A stretch of DNA of 64,000 nucleotides from JAICSD01 sp963836665 (GTDB taxonomy: Bacteria; Acidobacteriota; Vicinamibacteria; Vicinamibacterales; 2-12-FULL-66-21): NCBI GenBank assembly GCA_963836665.1, contig CAWIKL010000004.1, positions 248,001 through 312,000 on the forward strand, written 5' to 3'. The number at the start of each line of letters is the position of its first letter. Position 1 is the stretch's first letter. Under the pieces are notes generated by a model, which made no database searches, was not told the origin of the DNA, and was given only the letters and a program-made list of their open reading frames with translations. Shown here piece by piece: positions 17,529-26,180 of this stretch. A program made the position numbers and the translations under genes.

Positions 17529-18569
17529 CTACTTGCTCTCCAGCGTGCGCTTGGTCAGCTGCAGGACGGCGGCAGTCCCTTTCTCGGCCTCGCTGCGGAC
17601 CTTGCCGCGGATGATCCGCCCGGTGAAGCCGCTGAGGCCGTCCGATCGGCTGCGGCTCTCGGTGACCAGCCAGAAGCCTTCGCCGCGGGCGGAATCGCGG
17701 ACCAACACGCGCAGTTCGAGCGCGGTCCAGAAGTAGTGGCTCGCGTAGATCATCTTCGACGTGACGATCGCGCCGTCGCGATCCTCGTGCATCGTGAAGT
17801 GGCTGATGCGAATGGTTGGCTTCAGCCCGAAGTTCGCGTCCTGCCAATAGAGAAACGACGTGCTGCCCGGCAACGTCGCACGCGGATAGTCGAGCAGGTA
17901 GCGGCGGACGTCGGGCAGCAGTTCCGTCAGCGCCGGCAGGCGCTCGATCATCGACGCGAACTCCTGCGCGACAAAGGTCGGACGTGCCGAATCGCGATAG
18001 ACGGCGAGGCTGCGGTTGCCGTCTTCGAGATACCCGGTCACGTACTCGAGTGCCACCTGGCGCGCCATCGCGTTCACCTGATCGCTGACGTCGGGCCTGC
18101 TCCAATCGATTCCCCGCCGTATCCGATCGATGCCCTCCGCCGACAACTTCAGCTGGCACTCCGACACCTTGCACGATCGCAGGTCGCGGATGTCGTCTTC
18201 AGGTAGCGTGAGCCGGGCGAAATCGTCGAGGCGGGGCGGCGCACTGATCTTCTTGGTGACGGCGAACGCCTCGCCCGACTCGAAGTGCTCGATGTCGTTC
18301 ACCGATGCCAGGTAGCTGGCCACCGGTGCCTTGACCCAGACGGCGCCAAACACTGCGACTTCCTTTGACGCGTCCGAGTCGAGTAGCTTGGTGACCGGCC
18401 GGCCGGCGGCGAGCTGCGCCCGGGCCTCGGCGTCGAGGTGGACGTATGTATCGAAATAGGTCGTCAGGCCGGGTGGAAAAGCGGGTGCCGGAGCGCTTGC
18501 GCCCGCGACGATACCGCACAGCGCTAAGGCGGCTGCCGCGGCGGCGGCCGGGGATATCATGGCGCGCAT
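17529..18569 (-). CDS. Exported protein of unknown function, paralogue of 16280..17263
   Basis: A protein of about 346 residues beginning with a signal peptide (MRAMISPAAAAAAALALCGI). The mature part has no recognised domain but shows clear conservation with its neighbour: EVAVFGAVWVKAPVASYLAS, DIEHFESG, ISAPPRLDDFARLTLP, ELLPDVRRYLLDYPRATLP, SFLYWQDANFGLKPTIRISH and IIRGKVRSEAEKGTAAVLQL. The invariant SFLYW, GLKPTIRIS and R-rich C-terminal segments mark likely structural or binding sites. The ATG at 18569 overlaps the start region of the divergent membrane-protein gene by 11 bases; ATG 18560 is an alternative and shares a CATG with that gene. Confidence 0.7.
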   Translation of the reverse strand: MRAMISPAAAAAAALALCGIVAGASAPAPAFPPGLTTYFDTYVHLDAEARAQLAAGRPVTKLLDSDASKEVAVFGAVWVKAPVASYLASVNDIEHFESGEAFAVTKKISAPPRLDDFARLTLPEDDIRDLRSCKVSECQLKLSAEGIDRIRRGIDWSRPDVSDQVNAMARQVALEYVTGYLEDGNRSLAVYRDSARPTFVAQEFASMIERLPALTELLPDVRRYLLDYPRATLPGSTSFLYWQDANFGLKPTIRISHFTMHEDRDGAIVTSKMIYASHYFWTALELRVLVRDSARGEGFWLVTESRSRSDGLSGFTGRIIRGKVRSEAEKGTAAVLQLTKRTLESK

Positions 18570-18961
18570 GAACTGGAAGCTCATCCTGCTGCTCTCGATG
18601 TTCGGCCTGGTGATGGCCTTTGCGACGGTCTTCGTCATTTCGTCGACTGTCGAGCCGTTCTGCTGGCTGGCGATCTTCGTCGTCTGCGCGTATCTCATCG
18701 CACGGCGCGCTCCGGCCAGCTACTTCCTGCACGGGCTGCTCGTCGGCATCCTCAACGCCGTGTGGATTACGTCAGCGCACGTGCTGCTCTTCGATCAGTA
18801 CATCGTCCGTCACACCCGCGAGGCCGAGATGATGGCCGGGATGCCGCTCGCGCCGAAGGCGATGATGCTCGTCACCGGGCCGATCGTCGGCGTGGTGTCG
18901 GGAATCGGTACTGGGCATTCTCGCCCTGATCGTCCACCGCCTCGTGTCGACCCGGCTCTAG
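18559..18961 (+). CDS. Small multi-pass membrane protein, frameshifted near its C-terminus
   Basis: The first about 115 residues are three to four membrane segments (LILLLSMFGLVMAFATVFVI, FCWLAIFVVCAYLIA, FLHGLLVGILNAVWITSAHV, MMLVTGPIVGVVSGI). The reading frame is then lost near 18905. In the shifted frame the natural end LGILALIVHRLVSTRL and a stop at 18959-18961 follow at once. The original frame instead runs to 19146 as a proline/aspartate-rich tail wholly antisense to the next gene. One surplus base in ATCGGTACTG explains this. The function is unknown. ATG 18568 (MNWKLILL) is an alternative start. Confidence 0.6.
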
Positions 18962-19308
18962 TGGTGCCGGCGGTCGCCGACTATTGCATGCAGCATCCAG
19001 CTGACCAGGCTGATCACAATCGCGCCGAAGAGGGCAGGCCAGAAGCCGCTGATCGTGAAACCTGGCACCACCCAAGCGACCAGTGCCAGGCAGATGGCGT
19101 TCACCACGAAGATGAACAGCCCGAGCGTGACGATGGTGAAGGGTAGCGTCAGGACGAAGAGCACCGGCTTGACCAGCGCGTTGACCAGGCCGAGGATGAG
19201 CGCGGCAACGATGACCGCGCCGGCGCTGCGAACGTGGATGCCCGGGACGAGGGTCGCGGCCAGGTATACCGCCGCGGCGTTGACGGCGAGCCGGATCAGG
19301 AACCGCAT
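18958..19308 (-). CDS. Phage-holin-family IV type membrane protein
   Basis: A 116-residue protein with four hydrophobic segments: LAVNAAAVYLAATLVPGI, AVIVAALILGLVNALV, LFVLTLPFTIVTLGLFIFVV, and WPALFGAIVISLVSWMLH. The P-FTI-TLGLFIFVVNA pattern is typical of small four-helix proteins related to mycobacterial YvlD, annotated as phage holin family IV, which occur widely in chromosomes with no phage context. No other phage gene is here, so a housekeeping membrane role is more likely. It converges on the preceding gene with overlapping stop codons. The ATG at 19308 was chosen over the longer frame because it begins at the first helix. Confidence 0.82.
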   Translation of the reverse strand: MRFLIRLAVNAAAVYLAATLVPGIHVRSAGAVIVAALILGLVNALVKPVLFVLTLPFTIVTLGLFIFVVNAICLALVAWVVPGFTISGFWPALFGAIVISLVSWMLHAIVGDRRHH

Positions 19309-19342
19309 GATTGAAGGATAAAGGATACGGGCGCAGGTTTCC

Positions 19343-19945
19343 ATGACTCTTCAACGAACGCCGGCGGGTCTCTGGCGAGGGCCCGACAGCCGGCTACGCT
19401 GCGCCTGGTGCCAGGCCGATTCGGTCTACATGGCGTACCACGACACCGAGTGGGGCAGGCCGCTGCGCGACGATCGGGCCTTGTTCGAGAAGATCTGCCT
19501 CGAAGGATTTCAGAGCGGCCTGAGCTGGCTGACCATCCTCCGCAAGCGGGACAACTTCCGTCGCGGGTTTGCCAACTTCGAGGCCGCGCGCGTGGCGCGG
19601 TTCACGGCGCGCGACGTGACCCGTCTCCTCGCCGATGCCGGCATCGTCCGTCACCGCGGCAAGATCGAGAGCACGATCAACAACGCCAGGCGCTGCCTCG
19701 ATCTCGCCGGCGAATTCGGGTCGCTCTCAGAGTACGTCTGGCGCTTCGAGCCTAACGCGAGGCTAAGGCCGCGGATCCTGACGTGGAGCGTGCTGAAGAC
19801 GATGGCGACGACGCCGGAGTCGGTCGCGCTCTCGAAAGACCTGCGCAAGCGCGGCTGGACGTTCGTCGGCCCGACGACGATGTATGCGTTCATGCAGGCC
19901 GTGGGGGTGGTCAACGATCACCTACACGGCTGCAGTTACCGGTAA
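19343..19945 (+). CDS. tag: DNA-3-methyladenine glycosylase I
   Basis: A 200-residue base-excision repair enzyme that removes 3-methyladenine from alkylated DNA. All Zn-site residues of the Tag family can be placed: Cys in LRCAWC, His in YHDTEWG, and His and Cys in VNDHLHGC. The catalytic Glu is in ICLEGFQSGLSWLTIL, and the helix GKIESTINNAR and FVGPTTMYAFMQAVG motifs are intact. It starts 34 bases from the divergent holin-like gene and converges on groEL. Confidence 0.93.
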   Translation: MTLQRTPAGLWRGPDSRLRCAWCQADSVYMAYHDTEWGRPLRDDRALFEKICLEGFQSGLSWLTILRKRDNFRRGFANFEAARVARFTARDVTRLLADAGIVRHRGKIESTINNARRCLDLAGEFGSLSEYVWRFEPNARLRPRILTWSVLKTMATTPESVALSKDLRKRGWTFVGPTTMYAFMQAVGVVNDHLHGCSYR

Positions 19946-19966
19946 CCGGTTACTGCAACCGGACAC

Positions 19967-20000
19967 AAAAAAGGGCCGGCTGGATTTCTCCAGCCGGCCC
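19967..20000 (-). terminator. Intrinsic terminator of groES-groEL
   Basis: An 11-bp perfect stem (GGGCCGGCTGG / CCAGCCGGCCC) with a six-base loop. Read on the minus strand it is followed by six T (19967-19972 are A on plus), 58 bases after the groEL stop. The weaker TTT on the other side could also help end tag transcription. Confidence 0.9.
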
Positions 20001-20057
20001 TTTCGACATTCGCTAGTCGGCATTCGCCAGTCCCAGGACTGGCCAACGCAGCGAGCT

Positions 20058-21689
<1,632 letters not shown>

Positions 21690-21739
21690 GGCTTGTTGAA
21701 TCTCCTCTAGCGGTTGCCGAGACCCGACGGTCCGGCCTA

Positions 21740-22051
21740 CTACTTGGTAATGACGCCGAGGATCTCTTCCTCGCGCATGATCAGATACTCCTCGCCATCG
21801 AGCTTGATCTCCTGGCCGGAGTACTTGCCGAACAGCACCGTGTCGCCTTCCTTTACGTCCAGCGGCGTCACCTTGCCGTCCTTCTCGACCTTGCCCTTGC
21901 CGACCGCGATCACCTTGCCCTGCTGCGGCTTTTCCTTGGCCGAGTCCGGGATGATGATGCCGCCGACCTTCTGCTCGCCCTCTTCGATACGGGACACGAT
22001 CACGCGATCGTGCAGGGGGCGGATGCCTACCTTGGTTGCAGTTGCTGCCAT
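21740..22051 (-). CDS. groES: Co-chaperonin GroES (10 kDa)
   Basis: A 103-residue lid of the GroEL chamber. It shows IRPLHDRVIVSRIEEGEQ, the mobile-loop region EEGEQKVGGIIIPDSAKEKP, and VLFGKYSGQEIKLDGEEYLI with the end EEILGVI. The start ATG at 22051 follows GGAG. It is the first gene of the groES-groEL operon, about 100 bases downstream of a consensus promoter flanked by two CIRCE operators. Confidence 0.97.
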   Translation of the reverse strand: MAATATKVGIRPLHDRVIVSRIEEGEQKVGGIIIPDSAKEKPQQGKVIAVGKGKVEKDGKVTPLDVKEGDTVLFGKYSGQEIKLDGEEYLIMREEEILGVITK

Positions 22052-22123
22052 TTCGTCGCTCCGTTGTAGTTAGAAGGGGTTGGCCGGGGCGGCCTGCGGC
22101 GCCACTCGTGTGGCGTCTGCGAC

Positions 22124-22150
22124 CTAGCAATCACCCTGACCGACTGCTAA
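22124..22150 (-). promoter_or_regulatory. CIRCE operator 1 (HrcA site) of groES-groEL
   Basis: On the minus strand TTAGCAGTC, nine bases, GATTGCTAG. This matches CIRCE (TTAGCACTC-N9-GAGTGCTAA) in arm length and 9-base spacer, with a C-to-G change in both arms and slight degeneracy in the right arm. It begins right at the -10 box, covering the likely transcription start. hrcA is not in the window. Confidence 0.88.
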
Positions 22151-22178
22151 TTCTATGGAGGCCGGCCGGCGCTGTCAA
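22150..22178 (-). promoter_or_regulatory. Consensus sigma-70 promoter of groES-groEL
   Basis: Minus strand: TTGACA (22178-22173), a 17-base spacer, then TAGAAT (22155-22150). The -35 box overlaps the inner end of CIRCE 2 and the -10 box abuts CIRCE 1. The predicted start lies within CIRCE 1, leaving about 90 bases of leader before groES. Confidence 0.9.
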
Positions 22179-22202
22179 GCAGTCTGATGTAACGACTGCT
22201 AA
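22176..22202 (-). promoter_or_regulatory. CIRCE operator 2 (HrcA site) of groES-groEL
   Basis: Minus strand TTAGCAGTC, nine bases (GTTACATCA), GACTGCTTG. The spacing and the core GCAGTC/GACTGC equal operator 1, so this pair shares the same lineage-specific CIRCE variant. It overlaps the -35 box. The two operators are 52 bp apart, five helical turns. Confidence 0.88.
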
Positions 22203-22282
22203 AATTCTTTACTCGAGCTAGGGGGTCCGGGCGGCCAGCTTCCTGGGGCCGCGCCCTCCCACGGCCGCAGGCCCAGGCCGGC

Positions 22283-22492
22283 TCAGCTGGTGCGTCTGAT
22301 GCGGTATTCGGTGATTTTGCGGGCAATCGTGTTGCGATGAACCCCGAGCAGATCGGCCGCCTCGCCAAGGTTGCCCTTGGTGCGTTGCAGGGCGCGGGTG
22401 ATGGAGAGTTTCTCGAGCTCGTGGCGGACGTCCTCGTAATGGAGGCCCTTGTCCAGCATGTCCGAAACCAGCCGTTCGAGATGCTCGCGCAC
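22283..22492 (-). CDS. Small Fis-family DNA-binding protein
   Basis: A 69-residue protein whose C-terminal half is a Fis-type helix-turn-helix: ITRALQRTKGNLGEAADLLGVHRNTIARKITEYRI (split: GNLGEAADLLGV, HRNTIARKI). The N-terminus (LERLVSDMLDKGLHYEDV) is a short helical dimerisation-like part, so the protein resembles a stand-alone version of the C-terminal domain of sigma-54 activators or Fis itself. It starts with GTG five bases after purC and is probably translated from the purC mRNA. It could be a nucleoid protein or a local regulator; the target is unknown. Confidence 0.8.
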   Translation of the reverse strand: MREHLERLVSDMLDKGLHYEDVRHELEKLSITRALQRTKGNLGEAADLLGVHRNTIARKITEYRIRRTS

Positions 22493-22497
22493 GAAAC

Positions 22498-23400
22498 CTA
22501 CTCGAGCTCGCGGCCCGACAGACGGCGGAACGCCTCAACGTACTTGTCGCGCGTCCGGGCGATGACGGGCTCGGGCAGCGACGGCACCGGGGGCTGCTTG
22601 TTCCACTTGATCTCTTCCAGGTAGTCGCGCACGAACTGCTTGTCGAAGCTCGGTACGGCGCCCCCCGGGGTGTACTGGTCTTTCGGCCAGAAGCGCGACG
22701 AGTCGGGCGTCAGCACTTCGTCGATGAGGACGACGTCGGTCGCGGGATTGCCGCTGCCGACGAGGCCGAACTCGAACTTGGTGTCGGCGATGATGATGCC
22801 CTTCGCCTCGGCGTAGGCGCAGCCACGGCGGAAGATTTCAAGCGTCAGCTGTTTCAGCCGCGTCGTCAGTTCGCGGCCGATGATCTTCGCCGCGTCGTCC
22901 TCGCTGATGTTGATGTCGTGCCCGCTTTCTTCCTTCGTGGCCGGCGTGAAGATCGGCTCCGGCAGACGGTCCGATTCGCGCAGGCCGGCCGGCAGCGTCA
23001 CGCCGCAGACCTTCCCGGTTTTCTGGTATTCCTTCCAGCCCGACCCGGACAGGTAGCCGCGCGCGACGCACTCGATCGGGACCGGCCGCGTGCGTCGGCA
23101 GAGCGTCGAGCGTCCCTTCAGTTCGGCGGCATGTTGCTGCAGCACGGCCGGGAATTTCGCCACATCGGTCGCGATCACGTGGTTCGGGACGAGATCGCCC
23201 ATGCGCTCGAACCAGAACGCGGACAACTGGGTCAGCACTTTTCCCTTGTCGGGAATGGCGGAGCCGAGCACGTAATCGAAGGCGGAGATGCGATCGGTTG
23301 CAACCAGCAACAGGTCGTCGCCAACTTGATAGAGGTCGCGGACCTTGCCGCGGCCGTGAAGCGTCAGATCAGGGAAAGCGGTTTCAAGTACTGGAGGCAT
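22498..23400 (-). CDS. purC: SAICAR synthetase (phosphoribosylaminoimidazole-succinocarboxamide synthase)
   Basis: A 300-residue enzyme joining CAIR and aspartate with ATP in purine synthesis. Motifs: GRGKVRDLYQVGDDLLLVAT, DRISAFDYVL, the SAICAR signature PIECVARGYLSGSGWKEY, TPATKEESGHDINIS, IIADTKFEFGL and LIDEVLTPDSSRFW. Its length matches the longer, yeast-like form (about 300 residues) rather than the about 240-residue E. coli form. The ATG at 23400 gives the conserved N-terminus (MPPVLETAFPDL). It is followed by the Fis-like gene. Confidence 0.95.
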   Translation of the reverse strand: MPPVLETAFPDLTLHGRGKVRDLYQVGDDLLLVATDRISAFDYVLGSAIPDKGKVLTQLSAFWFERMGDLVPNHVIATDVAKFPAVLQQHAAELKGRSTLCRRTRPVPIECVARGYLSGSGWKEYQKTGKVCGVTLPAGLRESDRLPEPIFTPATKEESGHDINISEDDAAKIIGRELTTRLKQLTLEIFRRGCAYAEAKGIIIADTKFEFGLVGSGNPATDVVLIDEVLTPDSSRFWPKDQYTPGGAVPSFDKQFVRDYLEEIKWNKQPPVPSLPEPVIARTRDKYVEAFRRLSGRELE

Positions 23401-23489
23401 GGTCAGTATGCGGTTCGCAGTCCGAGCTGCAAATTGTAACTGCAAACCGTGGCCTGCTAACTGCGAACCGCGGATTCTCCGCGCATAGG

Positions 23490-24623
23490 TTATTTGCCCG
23501 CGCCTCGCACCTCGATCCGCCCGCGCGTGGCGCGCAGGGTCAGCGTCGGGCCGCCGCCGCGGACCTTCACGTTCACCCGGGCGTCGGGCCCGTCAGAGGG
23601 CGTGGCGGGGATGGAGGAATCGTCCGTCGTAATCCGCCCCTCGGCCGCAGCCGCGTCGAGCGTGTAGCCGTCAGGCGGCGCGGTGACCGAGATGGCGCCG
23701 AGGTTGGAAATGGTCACCGGGGCGGCAGTGGCGAGGCGGACGTCCATGTCGGTGTTGTGGCCGTCGAGGCGCGCCTCGCTGCGCAGCCCCTCGATCCGCA
23801 ACTGGCCATTGGTACCGTTGTAGCGGAGCGGCGCCTTCAAGGCGTCGATGGCGCTGATCGTCAAGTCGGTCGTGCGCGATTCGATGTCGAGTGGTCCGCC
23901 GATATCCCTGAGCGTGAGGCGGCTGCCGGAGGTGTCGACCGAGACGGTGCCGGTAATGGCCGAGATCTCGCCGCGGCTATTCCGTGTCGTCACCTTCAAC
24001 GACGTCGCGCCGGCGACTTCGAGCGTCCCGCCGAAGTGCGTCAGCCGGACATCCCCCGCGATCGCGCTCACATGCGTCTCGCCGCGCGAGGAGGCGGCGT
24101 CGAGGCTGGCCACGTCTTTTACCGCCAGCAGCCCGACGTGCGGGAGCACGGTCAGCTGGAGCCGTTGCGGTACCCGCAACGTGATGGCCACCTGTGTCAC
24201 GAACGCCTGTTGACCGATGCGGCGGTCGTTCCAGGCGTTGGTGATGATCATCGTGTCCCCTTTCGTCGGATCAAGAGTCAGGCGCGCCCCGTCCGCTGCC
24301 GCCTTGACCTCCGCCTGCTCGAAGCCGCGGGCGACGACTCTGATCTCCACGGCGATGTCCGAGCGATCGCTGCCCGTGACCGTCAGGTCGCACGGACGGA
24401 GCAGGTTTAAGCGCAGTTTCTGGACGCCCGGGGCCACCGGGAAGGTTTGTTGCGAATCGGACGACGCCGTTTCGCGCGGCCCCTGCATGCCGCGGCGCAT
24501 CCGCTGAAAGATCCCCCCCACGCTCAGGTCGGACCCCGGCGGCGCCGGCGGCGCCGTAAACTGATAGACGGCGATCCCCACCACGAGGAACAGGGCGATG
24601 AGGACTAACTCGCGTTTTCCCAT
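23490..24623 (-). CDS. Membrane-anchored DUF4097-like beta-repeat protein
   Basis: A 377-residue protein with one N-terminal membrane helix (LVLIALFLVVGIAVYQF) and a long external part of regular short beta-strands (LRLTHFGGTLEVAGATSLKV, GEISAITGTVSVDTSGSRL, IGGPLDIESRTTDLTISAI, and so on). The repeating G-x-[IV]-x-[IV] pattern is that of DUF4097-type single-stranded beta-helix repeats, often found next to signalling or envelope genes. The role is unknown. It is transcribed away from the flippase-like gene with an 85-base divergent gap. Confidence 0.65.
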   Translation of the reverse strand: MGKRELVLIALFLVVGIAVYQFTAPPAPPGSDLSVGGIFQRMRRGMQGPRETASSDSQQTFPVAPGVQKLRLNLLRPCDLTVTGSDRSDIAVEIRVVARGFEQAEVKAAADGARLTLDPTKGDTMIITNAWNDRRIGQQAFVTQVAITLRVPQRLQLTVLPHVGLLAVKDVASLDAASSRGETHVSAIAGDVRLTHFGGTLEVAGATSLKVTTRNSRGEISAITGTVSVDTSGSRLTLRDIGGPLDIESRTTDLTISAIDALKAPLRYNGTNGQLRIEGLRSEARLDGHNTDMDVRLATAAPVTISNLGAISVTAPPDGYTLDAAAAEGRITTDDSSIPATPSDGPDARVNVKVRGGGPTLTLRATRGRIEVRGAGK

Positions 24624-24708
24624 AGACTTGGCGGCAGTTTCCGTAGTAGAGTCCGGACCGGTCGTCTCCCGGCCATCCGGATTCTAATCCCGACTGTAGC
24701 GCTCAAAC

Positions 24709-25725
24709 ATGCGGTCCCGACTTCGCGCGGCCATCGTCCTGCTTCTCACGGTTGGGCTGCTCGCGTACTTCCTCCGCGGCGTCAACCTGGGCGAGGTGTG
24801 GGAAAAAACGCGCGAGGCCGACGCGCGCCTGCTCCTGCTTGGCGTGTGCGTCACGATGACCACCTACGCTTTGCGCGCGTTCCGTTGGCAGTATCTCCTG
24901 GCGCCGATCGGACCGACGCGGTTCGCCACCGCGTTCCAGACGACGGTGATCGGGTTCATGGCGAGCTTCCTGCTGCCCGCGCGCGCCGGCGAAGTGCTCC
25001 GCCCCTACCTGCTGGCGCGACGTGAACATCTGCCGCCCACCGCCTGTTTCGCGACGATCATCCTCGAACGGTTGCTCGACCTCCTGACCGTGCTGCTGCT
25101 GTTTGGCGTGTTCGTGTTGTTCGTCGATCCCGCGTCGCTCACGGGTGCCCCGGCGTTGTACGCGGAAGTGAAGACCGGTGGGCTGCTCGCGGCGGCGGCG
25201 GCCGTCGCCGGATTTCTCGTCTTCTTCTTCCTCGCCGGCCACCCCGAGCAGTTGGGCGCCTGGGCGCGGCGTATCGAGCACGTGCTGCCGGAGCGGCTGG
25301 CCCATGCGGTCGCATCGATTGTCGAGAGCTTCGCGGAGGGGCTGGCGGTCATGCGGCGGCCCGCGCACCTGCTCGGGTCGCTGGCGCTGTCATTTCCGCT
25401 GTGGCTGTCGATCGCGCTGGGAATTTTCGTGACGTCACGCGCCTTCCATATGACGTTCGGCTATCTCGGTTCGTTCCTCGTGATGACCCTGCTCGTGGTC
25501 GGCGTCGCGGTGCCGACGCCGGGGCAGGTGGGCGGGTTCCACACTGCCTACAAGATCGCGGTGATGACGTTCTTCGGCGCCAGCGAACCAACGGCCGTCG
25601 GCGCCGCGATCGTGCTGTGGGCAGTGTCGTTCGTGCCGGTGACACTGCTTGGTCTGGTCTTCATGGCGCGGGAAGGCCTCTCGCTCGGCCGGATGCGCGA
25701 GATGGCGGGCGGGGAAGCGGCATGA
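24709..25725 (+). CDS. Flippase-like integral membrane protein (LPG synthase TM region family)
   Basis: A 338-residue protein with about eight membrane helices (for example LRAAIVLLLTVGLLAYFL, TVIGFMASFLLPARAGEVLR, LLTVLLLFGVFVLFV, LLAAAAAVAGFLVFFFLAG, LVMTLLVVGVAVPTPGQVGG, AIVLWAVSFVPVTLLGLVF). The motifs LPARAGEVLRPYLLARRE, ATIILERLLD and PTPGQVGGFHTAYK are diagnostic of the lysylphosphatidylglycerol-synthase transmembrane / UPF0104 group, thought to move lipids or lipid-linked sugars across the inner membrane. No MprF-type synthase domain is attached. Its stop overlaps the nrdR start (ATGA). Confidence 0.85.
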   Translation: MRSRLRAAIVLLLTVGLLAYFLRGVNLGEVWEKTREADARLLLLGVCVTMTTYALRAFRWQYLLAPIGPTRFATAFQTTVIGFMASFLLPARAGEVLRPYLLARREHLPPTACFATIILERLLDLLTVLLLFGVFVLFVDPASLTGAPALYAEVKTGGLLAAAAAVAGFLVFFFLAGHPEQLGAWARRIEHVLPERLAHAVASIVESFAEGLAVMRRPAHLLGSLALSFPLWLSIALGIFVTSRAFHMTFGYLGSFLVMTLLVVGVAVPTPGQVGGFHTAYKIAVMTFFGASEPTAVGAAIVLWAVSFVPVTLLGLVFMAREGLSLGRMREMAGGEAA

Positions 25726-26180
25726 AATGCCCCTTCTGCTCGCATCTGGGCGACAAGGTCGTCGACTCGCGCGAGAGCAAGGAAGGCAACAGCATCCGCC
25801 GCCGGCGCGAATGTCTCGGCTGCGGCAAGCGCTACACCAGTCGCGAGCACATCGAGGAGATCGAGTACCGCGTGATCAAGAAGGACGGCCGTCCCGAGCC
25901 GTTCCAGCGGCAGAAGCTCGTCGGCGGACTGGTCCGCGCCTGCGAGAAGCGGCCGGTCAGCGCGCAGCAGCTCGAAGGGATTGCCGATCGCATCGAGTCG
26001 GACCTCCAGGATCGTCCCGAACGCGAGATGAGGACGACGGAGATCGGGCAACGGATCATGGACGAACTGCGCCGCATCGACCAGGTGGCCTTCGTCCGCT
26101 TTGCCTCGGTCTATCGCCAATTCCGCGACGTTGGCGAGTTCACGCGCGAAATCGACGAGCTCCAGAAGAGCAAGCCATGA
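25722..26180 (+). CDS. nrdR: Transcriptional regulator NrdR
   Basis: A 152-residue repressor of ribonucleotide reductase genes. The Zn ribbon has MKCPFC (residues 1-6) and CLGCGKRYTSREHIE (about 31-45), followed by an ATP-cone domain (about 50-140: VIKKDGRPEPFQRQKLVGGL, RTTEIGQRIMDELRRIDQVA, YVRF-like FVRFASVYRQF) that senses ATP/dATP. The length is standard. It overlaps both neighbours by four bases and so is translationally coupled to the flippase-like gene and the ntrY-like kinase. No nrd structural genes are in this window. Confidence 0.96.
   Translation: MKCPFCSHLGDKVVDSRESKEGNSIRRRRECLGCGKRYTSREHIEEIEYRVIKKDGRPEPFQRQKLVGGLVRACEKRPVSAQQLEGIADRIESDLQDRPEREMRTTEIGQRIMDELRRIDQVAFVRFASVYRQFRDVGEFTREIDELQKSKP

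Noticed and set aside
18958..19308. Prophage remnant suggested by the holin-like protein
   Set aside because: No other phage gene, integrase or attachment site is nearby; this four-helix family is common in chromosomes.
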